From assembly GCF_900115825.1 (NCBI RefSeq), contig NZ_FOXW01000006.1, positions 78,340 through 142,339 of the forward strand: a stretch of 64,000 bases of DNA, given 5' to 3'. Of the stretch, positions 43,786 through 53,630 are shown piece after piece. The translations under genes were made by a program, and so were the position numbers. Origin of the DNA: Desemzia incerta (GTDB taxonomy: Bacteria > Bacillota > Bacilli > Lactobacillales > Carnobacteriaceae). The notes beneath the pieces were generated by a model. That model was not told the DNA's origin. It searched no databases and was given only the letters and a program-made list of their open reading frames with translations. Positions within the stretch are counted from its first letter, which is position 1; the number at the start of each line of letters is the position of its first letter.

Positions 43786-44508
43786 TTATCGTAAAATTTT
43801 ACTTAAAAATTCTTTCGTTCGTTCATGAGTCGGATTATCGAAGAAATGTTCCGGAGTCCCTACTTCCAAAATCGTTCCTTCATCCATAAAAATAACTCGG
43901 TCTGCTACTTGCCTTGCAAAGCCCATTTCGTGTGTCACGACGACCATCGTAATATTCATACTCGATAGTTGGATCATAACGTCCAGTACTTCTTGCACCG
44001 TTTCCGGATCCAAAGCTGATGTCGGTTCATCGAATAAAATGATTTTCGTTTCTGAACAAAGGGATCTCGCGATAGCGACCCTTTGCTGTTGTCCACCTGA
44101 TAAAGTGGACGGATAAACATTGGCTTTCTCTCTCAGCCCTACGATATCTAAATACTTATAGGCTGTTTCTTCTGCTTCTTTTTTAGATTTTTTTTGCAGC
44201 TTTATTGGACCAATCGTCAGATTTTCCAACACCGTCATATGCGGATAGAGGTTGAACTGTTGAAAAACCATTGCAGAAGAATTGCGTACAACTTCTAATT
44301 TGTTTTTTGCAGTCACTTGTTTGCCTTCAATAAAAACTTCTCCTGATGTCGGTTCCTCAAGGAAGTTCATACATCGTACAGTCGTACTTTTACCAGAACC
44401 CGAAGGCCCGATAATAACGATTTTCTCCCCTTCCGCCACCTCTAGATTGATATCTTTCAGTACATGGTGGTCTCCAAAATATTTATTTACATTTTGCAGC
44501 TTAATCAA
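43786..44508 (-). CDS. glnQ: Amino-acid ABC transporter ATPase (GlnQ type)
   Basis: Cytoplasmic ATPase of 240 aa: Walker [11 protein letters not shown]-loop [10 protein letters not shown], signature [15 protein letters not shown], Walker [15 protein letters not shown]-loop [16 protein letters not shown]. The start is TTG at 44508 ([12 protein letters not shown]); AAGGAG is 11 nt and GAGG 5 nt upstream. It is the first gene of the operon glnQ-glnH-glnM-glnP. Confidence 0.92.
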   Translation of the reverse strand: MIKLQNVNKYFGDHHVLKDINLEVAEGEKIVIIGPSGSGKSTTVRCMNFLEEPTSGEVFIEGKQVTAKNKLEVVRNSSAMVFQQFNLYPHMTVLENLTIGPIKLQKKSKKEAEETAYKYLDIVGLREKANVYPSTLSGGQQQRVAIARSLCSETKIILFDEPTSALDPETVQEVLDVMIQLSSMNITMVVVTHEMGFARQVADRVIFMDEGTILEVGTPEHFFDNPTHERTKEFLSKILR

Positions 44509-44592
44509 CGTTGCCTCATCTCCTTTTGCAAAAAATTATGAACATTTCATTATTTTGAAGTATTCACGCACTATTCTCTAGTACAAATTAAA

Positions 44593-44657
44593 ATTATAAT
44601 GATGTTTAGATTAGAAAACAATTAAAATATGCAATATTTATGTAATGTTATCTTACA
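44593..44657 (-). promoter_or_regulatory. glnQ operon promoter with upstream GlnR box
   Basis: TTGTTT (44616-44621), 17-bp spacer, TATAAT (44593-44598). TGTAA-TGTTATC-TTACA at 44641-44657 fully matches the GlnR/TnrA consensus, centred near -63 from the predicted start at about 44586. The remaining sequence to 44887 shows no gene. Confidence 0.7.
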
Positions 44658-44887
44658 TGAAAATGATAGTTAGTATTTTTTACGTCTCAAAAGCTTATTC
44701 TAAAGCCACTTTCCGAAATTAGAGAACGTTCATTATTTTGTCATTAATTAGCAAAAACCTTTTTTATTTTGAGAGAGAAGCTTTTTTAAAATACGGTGAT
44801 ATACTACAAAATCTAATAACTGTTTATTACCTGAATAATTCATACTTTTTATAAACTACCAAATTTTATAATTATCTGTTTAGTTTT

Positions 44888-45889
44888 ATGCTCAATGGTT
44901 CTTTTTCTCAAAAATATTTTTCTCCTGAATTAGATAAATTAAATGATACTGAACGTAAAATTTATGAATTAATTTTACTTAGAACAATTGCTATTTTTGA
45001 GAAGCCTTATCGCTATGAAGAAACAACTATTTTAACCAATGCGAATGGTATTGAGTTTAAAACTACTGGAAAAGTGGAATTAGACAAAGGATTTAAACGT
45101 ATTTTATCAGATAGTAAAGAAGATAAAGATGATAAGGAAGTATTACCAGCAGTCGCTAAAAGCGATACAGTTACCGCTAATTTTGAAACAAAACAAGGCG
45201 AAACAAAGCCACCAAAACCTTACACCGAAGGTACACTTTTAACAGCAATGAAGAATGTCGGAAGAACGTTAGAAGAAGAAAATGAACAAGATATATTGAA
45301 AGAAACAGAAGGTATCGGTACAGAAGCGACAAGAGCTAGTATAATCGAAAATATCAAAAACAAAGGCTATATTCGATTAAATAAAAAATATTTAGAAGTA
45401 ACCGAAAAAGGAATCACTTTATGTGAAATCATTAAAGATGACCCTATCGCAAACGCTTCAATGACAGCACAATGGGAAAAATATTTAAACAAAATAAAAG
45501 AAGAACAAGGTACACAGGAAGCCTTTATTGATAGTATTGGACGATTTATTGAACATACGATTAATACTGTACCTGATAATTTCAAAAATAGTGATATTCA
45601 AGTTCATGCAAAAAAAAAAATGGACGACAAAATGATTGGCACTTGTCCTAAATGCCAACATCATATTGTAGATAAAGGGAAATTTTTGGGGTGTGATAAT
45701 TATCCTGAATGTAAGTTTACTTTACCAAAAAAATGGAGTGGTAAAACGATACCTAAAAAGAATATCCAAGAATTGCTGGAGAAAGGTACTACATCAGAAA
45801 TTAAAGGGTTTAAAAGTAAAAAGGGTAAGAACTTTAATGCTAAATTGAAAATTGTTGAAAATAGGGTAACTTTTGACTTTGACAAATAA
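44888..45889 (+). pseudogene. topB: C-terminal fragment of DNA topoisomerase III (topB-like)
   Basis: An open frame of 333 aa matching only the C-terminal half of type IA topoisomerase III (full length about 700 aa). LNDTERKIYELILLRTIAIFEKPYRYEETTI, TEGTLLTAMKNVGRTLEEE, EGIGTEATRASIIENIKNKGYIRLNKKYL are topoisomerase segments, followed by a C-terminal zinc finger (GTCPKCQHHIVDKGKFLGCDNYPECKFTL). The TOPRIM domain and the catalytic Tyr region are missing, and no ribosome site precedes the first ATG. The truncation point, near 44890-44930, marks the left border of the accessory region. TopB genes of this type are frequent on plasmids and conjugative elements. Confidence 0.8.
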
Positions 45890-45997
45890 AATAGACGCTG
45901 ACAGGACGATTTAGAGCCATTTTAAAAGGATTAGGTGGTCAATTATGTATATCTGACCTACAAATAAAAAGATTAAAACAATAAAACAAAAGGAAAG

Positions 45998-46148
45998 AGG
46001 CTGGGACAAAACTACTTTTGCGAAAAAAGTAGTCCCACTTTCGTTTATTTTTATAAAGATATAGAAAAATACACTCCCACTACTGAACAAAAAAGTTCAT
46101 AGTTTTGGGAGTGTATTTTTTTGAGAGACCTTTTGTCCCAGCCCCTTC
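45998..46148. repeat. GGCTGGGACAAAA-type bounded element acting as hsdR terminator
   Basis: Outer arms GAGGCTGGGACAAAA and TTTTGTCCCAGCCCC enclose two inner hairpins: ACTACTTTT...AAAAGTAGT and AATACACTCCCA...TGGGAGTGTATT. Elements with such GGCTGGGACA ends are scattered between genes in many Lactobacillales and staphylococci. It ends 15 nt from the hsdR stop and has T-runs in both directions. Confidence 0.75.
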
Positions 46149-46162
46149 TTTGTTATTCATTT

Positions 46163-49100
46163 TTAGAAGTTTTTGTTCGTTAACGGGAGTATTTCGCTTT
46201 CGATTACATCGGTATACTCTTGTTTAGCGAATTTTTTCACTCTGAATTTCTTCTGTACTTTCTCCCGATTTTCTTCTAGATAACGGTCTTTATCCATATT
46301 CTCAAGGAGATTATTCTCACCAGTTTGTTTACCTGATTTATCAGGTTTGTAATTCTCGATTAAGTAATGCAAATCATCCTCTTGGACATGGAGGCTTTCC
46401 GTTAACCCATGAACCAATTCACTTACACGATCATCAATACGCTTTTCAATTTCATTCGCTACATTAAGCGTGTCTTCTGTTGATGTTAGTTCATTACCAT
46501 CCTTGATAGTTGAGAAGATATCTTCAATAATTTCACCTAATTTGGGGTTATTATCTTTAAATTTCGTTAAGTAAGCTTCAGCGTCAACAATACGTTTGAT
46601 ACGATTTTGACTATTAGGTTCATTTACGATTGTTTGCATCAACAGCATTAAGTACTCGTAATCAATTTGTTGCTTCCCTACTTCAGACAACTGGTAATCG
46701 AAGTCAATCGTTAAGTCATCTTCTTCATCTTCATCGATTTGTTCTCTAATTTTTTCTAAGGCGTTCTCATACTTACCATGGTAAGACTCTATTACTTCAG
46801 GACGTAAGCCATATTGTTGTTCAAACACCTCTTCATCAAACTCTGAATATACTTGGATAGCGCCTAAGCTCTTATCAAATTCTTGATAAGCTTTTACAAA
46901 GAGTTTAAGGGTATCGACATCGTCATTGACATCAATGCTCTCTGGACTAGGTGCGACAGAAATTAAACGCTCATAAGCGTCCTGGAAGCGTCCGTATGAC
47001 TCATTCCACCCTGGCGCCTGTATTGCGCTCTCTCCACCGTTAGAATACAAAATAAAGGCATTTTCGACCGCTTCTTGATACTGACTTGGATATTGGAAAG
47101 TCATAATCTGGCCGTATTGTTTATCCTTGTCGTAGATACGATTTGTCCGTGAAAAAGCTTGAATTAAATGGTGCGGCTTTGCGGGTGGTCTATCCATGAA
47201 TAAAATCGCTGTTGAAGGTGAATCGAAACCTGTTAATAGACGATCAACCACAATCACAATATCTAATTGTTCACTACGTGTACGGTATATATCTTTTTTC
47301 CGTGCTAAACGATTATTTATGTCTTGGTTAAAAGCTCTAACCTGTTCTAGGTCATAATGTGTGTTGAACGTTTCATTATAATCTTGAATGATTTGTTTAT
47401 ATTGTGATTGACGTTCAAAAGAAGTTTCTTCTGTTTCATTTAAAGAATAAGTCACCGCTACTTTCGGGAAGTCTGATACTAGACTCTTTGTTTTTTCACT
47501 TATCTTAACGCTTGATTTACCTTCTTTTACTTCATTAAACAGTTCATAATAGCGTTGTGCATCAGGAATAGAACGTGTGGTTAAAATCGCACTATAGGTG
47601 TTCCCTGGGCCACGAGTGAGTTTGAATTTATGTCTTGAGTAATTAACGATTTGGTCAATGACTTTTAGTTTGTGTTCATCGTTTTCATAAGCTTCTCTAG
47701 GTAATTTAGCTTCTATTTCATGTTCACTCAATCCATCTATATCTATACCTGATTGGTCAAAATAATCTACAATAGAGTTCTTTTCAAGTGTATTAATATA
47801 TTCAACTTGGAAACCGAGTACAGCTTTATCGTGAATGGCTTCTTTTACCGTGTATTCATGTAGACGTGGGCCATACTGTTCTTCTGTTGTACGTGGCATA
47901 TCCCCAAATTCATCTCTCGCATTTTCCGCAAATATTGGGGTTCCAGTAAAGCCATACCAAAGGGATTTAGGGAAAAACTTCGTAATTTCTTGTTGTTTTT
48001 TAGGAGTAACAGCACGGTGACATTCATCTACTACGAACCCTATGTTTAAATTGCGTAATTTCTTTGTGATATGGTTATCTTCTTTATCACCATAACGTTT
48101 CATAACATAATTTAATTTTTGTATCGTTGTAATCACTAAGTCACGGTCATTAGCAGTTAATTTTCGCACCAAATCGGATACGTTATCCGTATCATTCACT
48201 TCTACAACGTCATTCATTGCATAAGATTTAAAGGCAGTACCCGTTTGTTGGTCAAGGTCAATTCGGTCTACGATAAATATCGTTTTATCTAACGCAGGAC
48301 TTCTCAATAGGTTTCTGGCCACTTTATAAGACGTAAGTGTTTTACCAGAACCTGTTGTATGCCATACGTAACCAGACTGACGTTGTCGTACGGCCTGCTC
48401 TACAGCTAAGATCGCATGAATTTGATAAGGTCTAAGTAAAATAATCGCTTTATGGTCATCATCTAACACAGAAAACTCGGTAATCATTTTATGACCTTTC
48501 GGGATAGATAACACTTCTTTGGCAAAACCTAAATAGTTATTGACTCTATTATTATTTTTATCTACCCATGAGGTTAAGAACTCTTTATTAATATGTTGGC
48601 CATCAGCAGCTGCAATATACTTCGTATCTACCCCATTTGTGACCACAAACATTTGAAGCATGGAAAAGATACCAGTATATTTACCTTCGTTTGAGTACTT
48701 CTTGATTTGTTCAAAGGCTGCCATATACCCTTCTGAACGATTCTTTAATTCAATCTGAATTAAAGGTAAGCCATTAATCAATAAAGTCACATCAAAACGG
48801 CGATTACGGTCTTGTTCATCACGTTTACTTGACGCGTATTGATTAATCACTTCATAAACAGAAATCCCACCAGAGATATCTTGTGACTTGAATACAGTTA
48901 AGGAAACTTTTCCTAGTTTCGCATCTTCACGTGGTACAAGGACTTGTGCAATCCCATTTTCCCCTTTTAACCATTCAGCAGCACGATAAAATGATCCGAA
49001 ATTTAATTGCGTTTTGACTTGTTCAAACTCCATATCGGTTAACGGGACGTCATTTAGTTTATCTTTATTATTACGAGTCAGAATTTTGCGGAAATTATCC

Positions 49101-49213
49101 CATAATGCTTCTTCGTTTCTTAAATCTGGCCGATAAGTCCATTGCGATTCACCATTGATTAACTGATCAATCAACTTATTTTCCATTTCGCTCTCTAATT
49201 CAAAGCTTTTCAC
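46163..49213 (-). CDS. hsdR: Type I restriction enzyme, R (motor/nuclease) subunit
   Basis: Translocase-endonuclease of 1016 aa. The N-terminal nuclease domain holds the PD-(D/E)xK core (FDVTLLINGLPLIQIELKNR); the SF2 motor has WHTTGSGKTLTS (Walker A), VVDECHR (DEAD-like), WYGFTGTPIF and IVVDRLLTGFDSPSTAILFMDRP, then a helical C-terminus. The frame opens at 49246, but the GTG at 49213 (VKSFELESE) has AAGGAG eight bases upstream, so GTG is preferred. It follows hsdS after about 100 nt containing an inverted repeat. It cuts unmodified foreign DNA with HsdM/HsdS. Confidence 0.93.
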   Translation of the reverse strand: MKSFELESEMENKLIDQLINGESQWTYRPDLRNEEALWDNFRKILTRNNKDKLNDVPLTDMEFEQVKTQLNFGSFYRAAEWLKGENGIAQVLVPREDAKLGKVSLTVFKSQDISGGISVYEVINQYASSKRDEQDRNRRFDVTLLINGLPLIQIELKNRSEGYMAAFEQIKKYSNEGKYTGIFSMLQMFVVTNGVDTKYIAAADGQHINKEFLTSWVDKNNNRVNNYLGFAKEVLSIPKGHKMITEFSVLDDDHKAIILLRPYQIHAILAVEQAVRQRQSGYVWHTTGSGKTLTSYKVARNLLRSPALDKTIFIVDRIDLDQQTGTAFKSYAMNDVVEVNDTDNVSDLVRKLTANDRDLVITTIQKLNYVMKRYGDKEDNHITKKLRNLNIGFVVDECHRAVTPKKQQEITKFFPKSLWYGFTGTPIFAENARDEFGDMPRTTEEQYGPRLHEYTVKEAIHDKAVLGFQVEYINTLEKNSIVDYFDQSGIDIDGLSEHEIEAKLPREAYENDEHKLKVIDQIVNYSRHKFKLTRGPGNTYSAILTTRSIPDAQRYYELFNEVKEGKSSVKISEKTKSLVSDFPKVAVTYSLNETEETSFERQSQYKQIIQDYNETFNTHYDLEQVRAFNQDINNRLARKKDIYRTRSEQLDIVIVVDRLLTGFDSPSTAILFMDRPPAKPHHLIQAFSRTNRIYDKDKQYGQIMTFQYPSQYQEAVENAFILYSNGGESAIQAPGWNESYGRFQDAYERLISVAPSPESIDVNDDVDTLKLFVKAYQEFDKSLGAIQVYSEFDEEVFEQQYGLRPEVIESYHGKYENALEKIREQIDEDEEDDLTIDFDYQLSEVGKQQIDYEYLMLLMQTIVNEPNSQNRIKRIVDAEAYLTKFKDNNPKLGEIIEDIFSTIKDGNELTSTEDTLNVANEIEKRIDDRVSELVHGLTESLHVQEDDLHYLIENYKPDKSGKQTGENNLLENMDKDRYLEENREKVQKKFRVKKFAKQEYTDVIESEILPLTNKNF

Positions 49214-49253
49214 ATCACACACTCCTTTATAATGATTTTTATACAAATACCTT

Positions 49254-49306
49254 CGCTACATCAATACTCTTTATCAAAGTGAACTGAATATAGCGAAGGT
49301 GATTTA
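49254..49306. repeat. Inverted repeat between hsdS and hsdR
   Basis: ACCTTCGCTA and TAGCGAAGGT (10 bp, perfect) lie about 33 nt apart in the 98-nt spacer. They could fold in the mRNA between hsdS and hsdR and lower hsdR expression, or be a recombination site; there is no T-run typical of a terminator. Confidence 0.55.
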
Positions 49307-49311
49307 TATGA

Positions 49312-50529
49312 TTATATAAACATATTTTTTAGTAAAACTTGTTTCGTATTTTTCAGTTGATCTAATTTACGTTGTTGAAGAGTGATAGTGTTATCTAGTT
49401 GTTTGAATACATCACTTATCTTTTCTTGTTCTGAATAGTTCGTCATAAAGAACTCAACCTTAGAAAGATCTTTCCCATACATATGAGCAATAGTTGTACC
49501 AACAGTGATAGGGAATAATTTTTGTCTTTGTGAATTAATTTGATAACTCATAAAAATAGATAAAACACGAATATCTTGTTTGGGTCTGGCAATTATTATA
49601 TCTCCACCAAGCTTAACGTTATTTAACATAATCGCATTTGCTTGTGCCGTACCATTAGGAACCGTAGAACTTCCTGGAAATAGCAAATCATTTTCTTTTG
49701 ATAACACTCCGTCATCATCAGAACTTAGATATACTTCACTAATTACTTCTGAATATTTTGTGTAAAGATGCCCATAAGCAATAGCTGGATCATCCTTAGA
49801 ATGAGTAAAACTATCTAAAGGTAATCCCTTACCTTTACTAAAATCATAAATTGAACCTAACTTCCGCTCTTCCCAATCCCCTTCAAACCCAGCAAACCGT
49901 AATTTCGGCACCGTTTCGCCTTTACCTGGGAACATTTGCTGTAACAACGCTGCTTTTAGTTGTTTTAATTGGTCTAACTTACGCTGGTGAAGAGCGATAG
50001 TGTCATCTAGTTGTTTAAAGAAATTCCCAATTTTAATTTGTTCCTGTATGAATGGGACAATTATTGTTGTTTGTAAAATATTTTTATTGTACAACCTTTT
50101 AATTGTGGTACCTTCAATTCCATTCCATTTTACAATAGAATAAAAATGTTTTAAAAATAGATTATCTAATTTTCCATTGTGCTTTAGCCATACAATGTTT
50201 GAGTCTTGATAATAGGCTTCTTCCCCTTTGTATTCAATAGTTTTACCAATACTCCCTGAGGCGGAAATTAAAATATCTCCTACTTGCGGATATGGATATT
50301 TACTCTTATAATCTTCAAATTTTTCACGAGTAATATACGCATCTGGCTTACCACCAAAAGTTCCAATTTTAAAAAAAGGTATTTCGCCATTTTCAAAAGT
50401 TTCATCTTTAAAAATTCTCTTATTCATTACTACAGATCCTAAATCTCCCAATTTACGCTGTTCCCAATCGTCAGTAAAACCTTTAAACCGAAGATTTGGT
50501 GTTTTTTGTGAGTTTTTGTTTATACTCAT
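49312..50529 (-). CDS. hsdS: Type I restriction-modification specificity subunit
   Basis: DNA-recognition protein of 405 aa with two target-recognition domains, each opened by a near-identical segment (LRFKGFTDDWEQRKLGDLG at about residue 13 and LRFAGFEGDWEERKLGSIY at about 212) and closed by a helical spacer (FFKQLDDTIALHQRKLDQLKQLKAALLQQMF; FKQLDNTITLQQRKLDQLKNTKQVLLKNMF). Its ATG overlaps the hsdM stop by one base. Only one hsdS is present, with no recombinase or spare half-gene beside it. The recognition sequence cannot be predicted. Confidence 0.93.
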   Translation of the reverse strand: MSINKNSQKTPNLRFKGFTDDWEQRKLGDLGSVVMNKRIFKDETFENGEIPFFKIGTFGGKPDAYITREKFEDYKSKYPYPQVGDILISASGSIGKTIEYKGEEAYYQDSNIVWLKHNGKLDNLFLKHFYSIVKWNGIEGTTIKRLYNKNILQTTIIVPFIQEQIKIGNFFKQLDDTIALHQRKLDQLKQLKAALLQQMFPGKGETVPKLRFAGFEGDWEERKLGSIYDFSKGKGLPLDSFTHSKDDPAIAYGHLYTKYSEVISEVYLSSDDDGVLSKENDLLFPGSSTVPNGTAQANAIMLNNVKLGGDIIIARPKQDIRVLSIFMSYQINSQRQKLFPITVGTTIAHMYGKDLSKVEFFMTNYSEQEKISDVFKQLDNTITLQQRKLDQLKNTKQVLLKNMFI

Positions 50530-52118
50530 TATCCCAAGACCTCCTTCAATGCATCAATGATATCTTTGGTATCATCTGTTACCTCTAAATCATCAACCAT
50601 CGCTAAAAGTTCTTTAGAAACTGCTTCAATTTCTTGATCAGTTTGTTTCATTTCATTTTTTAAAGCCACAACATCAATCGGTTCAGCTTCTTCAAATGTA
50701 TCGACATATCGTGGGATATTTAGGTTGAAATCATTTTCTTCGATTTCTTCATATGTCGCAACATGTGCATATTTCTCTACATTTTCACGTTTTAAATAAG
50801 TTTCATAGATTTTATCTAAATGTTTTTCTTCTAATTTATTTTGATTTTTGACTTTAGTGAATTCATTTGAGGCATCAATGAATAGCACATCACGACTATC
50901 ACGGTTTTTCTTCAAAATAACAACCGTTGTTGGAATACTTGTATTGAAGAAGATATTTGCTGGTAAGCCAATAACCGTATCAATTGCGCCTTGTTCTAGT
51001 AAGGCTTTACGGATTTTACCTTCAGCAGCGCCACGGAAAAGTACACCATGTGGTAGGACAATGGCCATTTTCCCATCATTCTTCAAGTGGAAGTAACCGT
51101 GTAGTAAGAATGCGAAGTCAGCTTTTGATTTTGGCGGTAACACACCATAAGAAGCGAAACGTGGGTCATCTAAGAAACCTTTTGCTGCTGACCATTTTGC
51201 TGAATAAGGTGGGTTCATCAGAACAGCATCAAAGTTTGTAGGTTCATCTTGTGGCCAGTCCACATCTAACGTGTCCCCATTACGTAAAGTCTGATTTTCT
51301 GGATCTACATTATGTAGGAACATATTCATACGAGCTAGGTTATATGTTGATGTATTTAATTCTTGACCAAAATAACGAATTGTTGACGCTTCATTTGAAT
51401 ATTTAGACGCATTTAATAGCAATGATCCTGAACCCATTGTGGGGTCATAGACTGTTAAACCTTTCTTATCTTCTTTATTTGCCAAAGCGATGCGGGTCAT
51501 AAGCGTAGACACCTGGGACGGCGTGTAGAACTCCCCAGCTTTCTTACCTGAGTCCTCCGCAAACTGTCCGATAAGGTATTCATAGGCATCTCCTAATGCA
51601 TCCCCGTCATAATTAGCCAAGTTTAAATTGTCTAAAGCTTTCATGACTTGAGAAATCGTATCGTTTTGTTTTTGTGGTGTAGCACCTAATTTTTTAGAGT
51701 TTAAATCAATATCTTCGAATAAATCTTCAAAAACGTTTGACGATTGTTCAATATCACGTAAACCTTGTTGTAAATGTTCACGTTGGAATGTATGGTTATT
51801 GATTTCTTCCATCAAAGCAGAGAATGTTAATTCTGGTTTAATTCGATAAGACATTTCATAAACCAATGCAGATTGAAACTCTTCGCTAAATTCATCATCC
51901 GCATAAGCTTCACGGTACATATCTAAAGCTTCATCTAAATTTTCTGTCTTTTCTTCCAACATTTCCGATGAATGCACTAGCATCGTATCTGATAAATATT
52001 TGTAGAAAATCAATCCAAGTAAATAGTTCTTATACTCACTAGCGTCCATTTTAGAACGTAATACATCTGCCGAAGTCCATAATGCTTGATATAGTTCTGT
52101 TGCTGTTCCCTTAGTCAT
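50529..52118 (-). CDS. hsdM: Type I restriction-modification methyltransferase subunit
   Basis: N6-adenine methyltransferase of 529 aa. AdoMet motif I is DPTMGSGSLL, catalytic motif IV is NPPYSAKW, and the region GKKAGEFYTPSQVSTLM matches HsdM proteins. A C-terminal coiled region meets HsdS. TTTGGAGGA precedes the ATG. First gene of hsdM-hsdS-hsdR. Confidence 0.95.
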   Translation of the reverse strand: MTKGTATELYQALWTSADVLRSKMDASEYKNYLLGLIFYKYLSDTMLVHSSEMLEEKTENLDEALDMYREAYADDEFSEEFQSALVYEMSYRIKPELTFSALMEEINNHTFQREHLQQGLRDIEQSSNVFEDLFEDIDLNSKKLGATPQKQNDTISQVMKALDNLNLANYDGDALGDAYEYLIGQFAEDSGKKAGEFYTPSQVSTLMTRIALANKEDKKGLTVYDPTMGSGSLLLNASKYSNEASTIRYFGQELNTSTYNLARMNMFLHNVDPENQTLRNGDTLDVDWPQDEPTNFDAVLMNPPYSAKWSAAKGFLDDPRFASYGVLPPKSKADFAFLLHGYFHLKNDGKMAIVLPHGVLFRGAAEGKIRKALLEQGAIDTVIGLPANIFFNTSIPTTVVILKKNRDSRDVLFIDASNEFTKVKNQNKLEEKHLDKIYETYLKRENVEKYAHVATYEEIEENDFNLNIPRYVDTFEEAEPIDVVALKNEMKQTDQEIEAVSKELLAMVDDLEVTDDTKDIIDALKEVLG

Positions 52119-52191
52119 GTAAAATCCTCCAAATATAATTTAATGTAATCACTTTTATTGTTTAAAATACATAATTAAATACTATGCATCT

Positions 52192-52200
52192 ATTATAACA
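52192..52200 (-). promoter_or_regulatory. Extended -10 promoter of the hsd operon
   Basis: TGTTATAAT (extended -10) about 75 nt before hsdM, within the imperfect palindrome CATCTGTTATAATAGATG. No good -35. The rest of the gap to 52555 shows no gene. Confidence 0.5.
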
Positions 52201-52555
52201 GATGTGTGAATGTTTATAGCGCCGATTTGTAAATGTTTCCCAGCCTCTTGGCATTTTTATTGGCTTCTCTTATTTCAACTTATTTGTGATAATTAATTCG
52301 ACCAAGAAACTACACAATCTCTGACTTGTTACTCTATTAACTAACTAGAATCTATATTAGATTGTTAAATCAGAAAAAAACTCTATTTTTTCTCTGTGAT
52401 TTCAGTATCAAAAACAATCGATTATGAGACAAAGGAAAAAGCACCCTCCTTGTACCGAAAGATGGGTTTTTTCGGTTTCAAAAGCCATCTCACTATCTAT
52501 AGGCCTTTAACCACCCTTTGTAATACAATAAAGATAAAAAAAGGGGATGAGGACC

Positions 52556-52751
52556 ATGAGTGGCGATGTCTACGGCTATGCGCGCGTCAGCACGCAGCAC
52601 CAAGGACCTGATCGATCTCGTCAGCTACTTCGAGGAGCAGGATGTGAAGCTGGTCAGCCTGAAGGAGAACTTCGATACGAGCCCCCCACAAGGGCGGCTT
52701 AGTATGACCGTCTTCCAGGCCTTCAGCCAGTTCGAGCGCAGTTCTATTTGA
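52556..52751 (+). pseudogene. GC-rich serine resolvase/invertase remnant with internal deletion
   Basis: After GGGGATGAGGACC the ATG opens [16 protein letters not shown], the start of a serine recombinase. The next frame gives STKDLIDLVSYFEEQDVKLVSLKENFDTS and MTVFQAFSQFERS, the middle of the same family. The part between them (about 45 residues, including the EKVSG and WKLDRLGR motifs) is missing, joined at a short CGCAG identity, and the end after FER is lost. The base composition is far more GC-rich than its surroundings, so it came from an unrelated donor. Confidence 0.8.
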
Positions 52752-52768
52752 TTATCTTATCATTTAGT

Positions 52769-53329
52769 TTATGTCTCATCAGGTAATCTAGTGTCTTCTT
52801 GTTTAGGGTAAATCAATTTTGGTCCATTTACGACAGCTGTTGCGCCGTACATTCCTATTTCATGAAGAATTGTTTTTTTCTCTGTCATGATGTGGCGAAC
52901 CATTAATCCTTTTAACGTCAACGTATTTGAAATCAAAAGCCGGTGGCATCGCCAAGGAACGCTTTCAGAACACATGTAGCAAACGCGTTCTTTCCTATCG
53001 ATTTCTATCAACTTCTTTATCCCTTTCTCATACTCTTCTGTTAAACTGTATGCCGCATAATTGCGAAAAGAGGTGTTTCTCCATCCGTCTATCAACGACT
53101 CATCGATTTCCCTATTTTTCTTTCTTCTGCCGCCCAATTCGGGCATATGAAGGTAATGGATAGATTGATCTGGCAGCCATTTCTCCATGTTCTCTTTATT
53201 GAACTGAGGCAACCGCTTACTGCCTGGATAAGCACGAACATCGATCAACATTTCTATCTTGTATGCTTTAAGCAATGATAAAAGTTCTTCGGTGCTGTGT
53301 GTTGAATGCCCAACTGTATAAATCTCCAT
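52769..53329 (-). CDS. DUF488 family protein
   Basis: Soluble protein of 186 aa. It starts IYTVGHSTHSTEELLSLLKAYKIEMLIDVRAYPGSKRLPQFN and carries the C-terminal CYMCSESVPWRCHRLLIS, the two-Cys/His motif of DUF488. The family has no settled function. It stands between two resolvase genes or fragments, so it is probably part of the acquired DNA. Confidence 0.85.
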   Translation of the reverse strand: MEIYTVGHSTHSTEELLSLLKAYKIEMLIDVRAYPGSKRLPQFNKENMEKWLPDQSIHYLHMPELGGRRKKNREIDESLIDGWRNTSFRNYAAYSLTEEYEKGIKKLIEIDRKERVCYMCSESVPWRCHRLLISNTLTLKGLMVRHIMTEKKTILHEIGMYGATAVVNGPKLIYPKQEDTRLPDET

Positions 53330-53429
53330 CTTGAGTCCGCCTTTCTTGCCACCTTTAAAAGGTTAGCTTCTCTGTACCTCTTATTCTTGTCTTTCTTTCA
53401 GCTTGAATCAATAGATAGGTATGATTTTC

Positions 53430-53630
53430 TTATGATCCAGGGATTGGCTCTACTAGTAGTGCGTGCTCATTATTGTCATAATAAGTAACTTGTTTTGATA
53501 CTAAATCGCTTGCCCAAAATGGAACTCCAACTTCTCCAGTTAACTCACAAATAGCGGTTTTGTCTATGGAACCTGAATATGGGGAATCCCCTGTCTCTAT
53601 TGGGTTAGGTAGGTCAGTTTCCGCTTGTGG
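53430..53630 (-). pseudogene. Unrecognised C-terminal gene fragment downstream of the resolvase
   Basis: The reverse strand stays open for about 65 codons in a frame different from the resolvase, reading [37 protein letters not shown] and SKQVTYYDNNEHALLVEPIPGS before TAA at 53430. Composition and codon use look coding, but there is no start codon and the frame runs into the resolvase 3' end. Most likely the tail of a gene whose front was replaced by the resolvase. Family not recognised. Confidence 0.4.
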
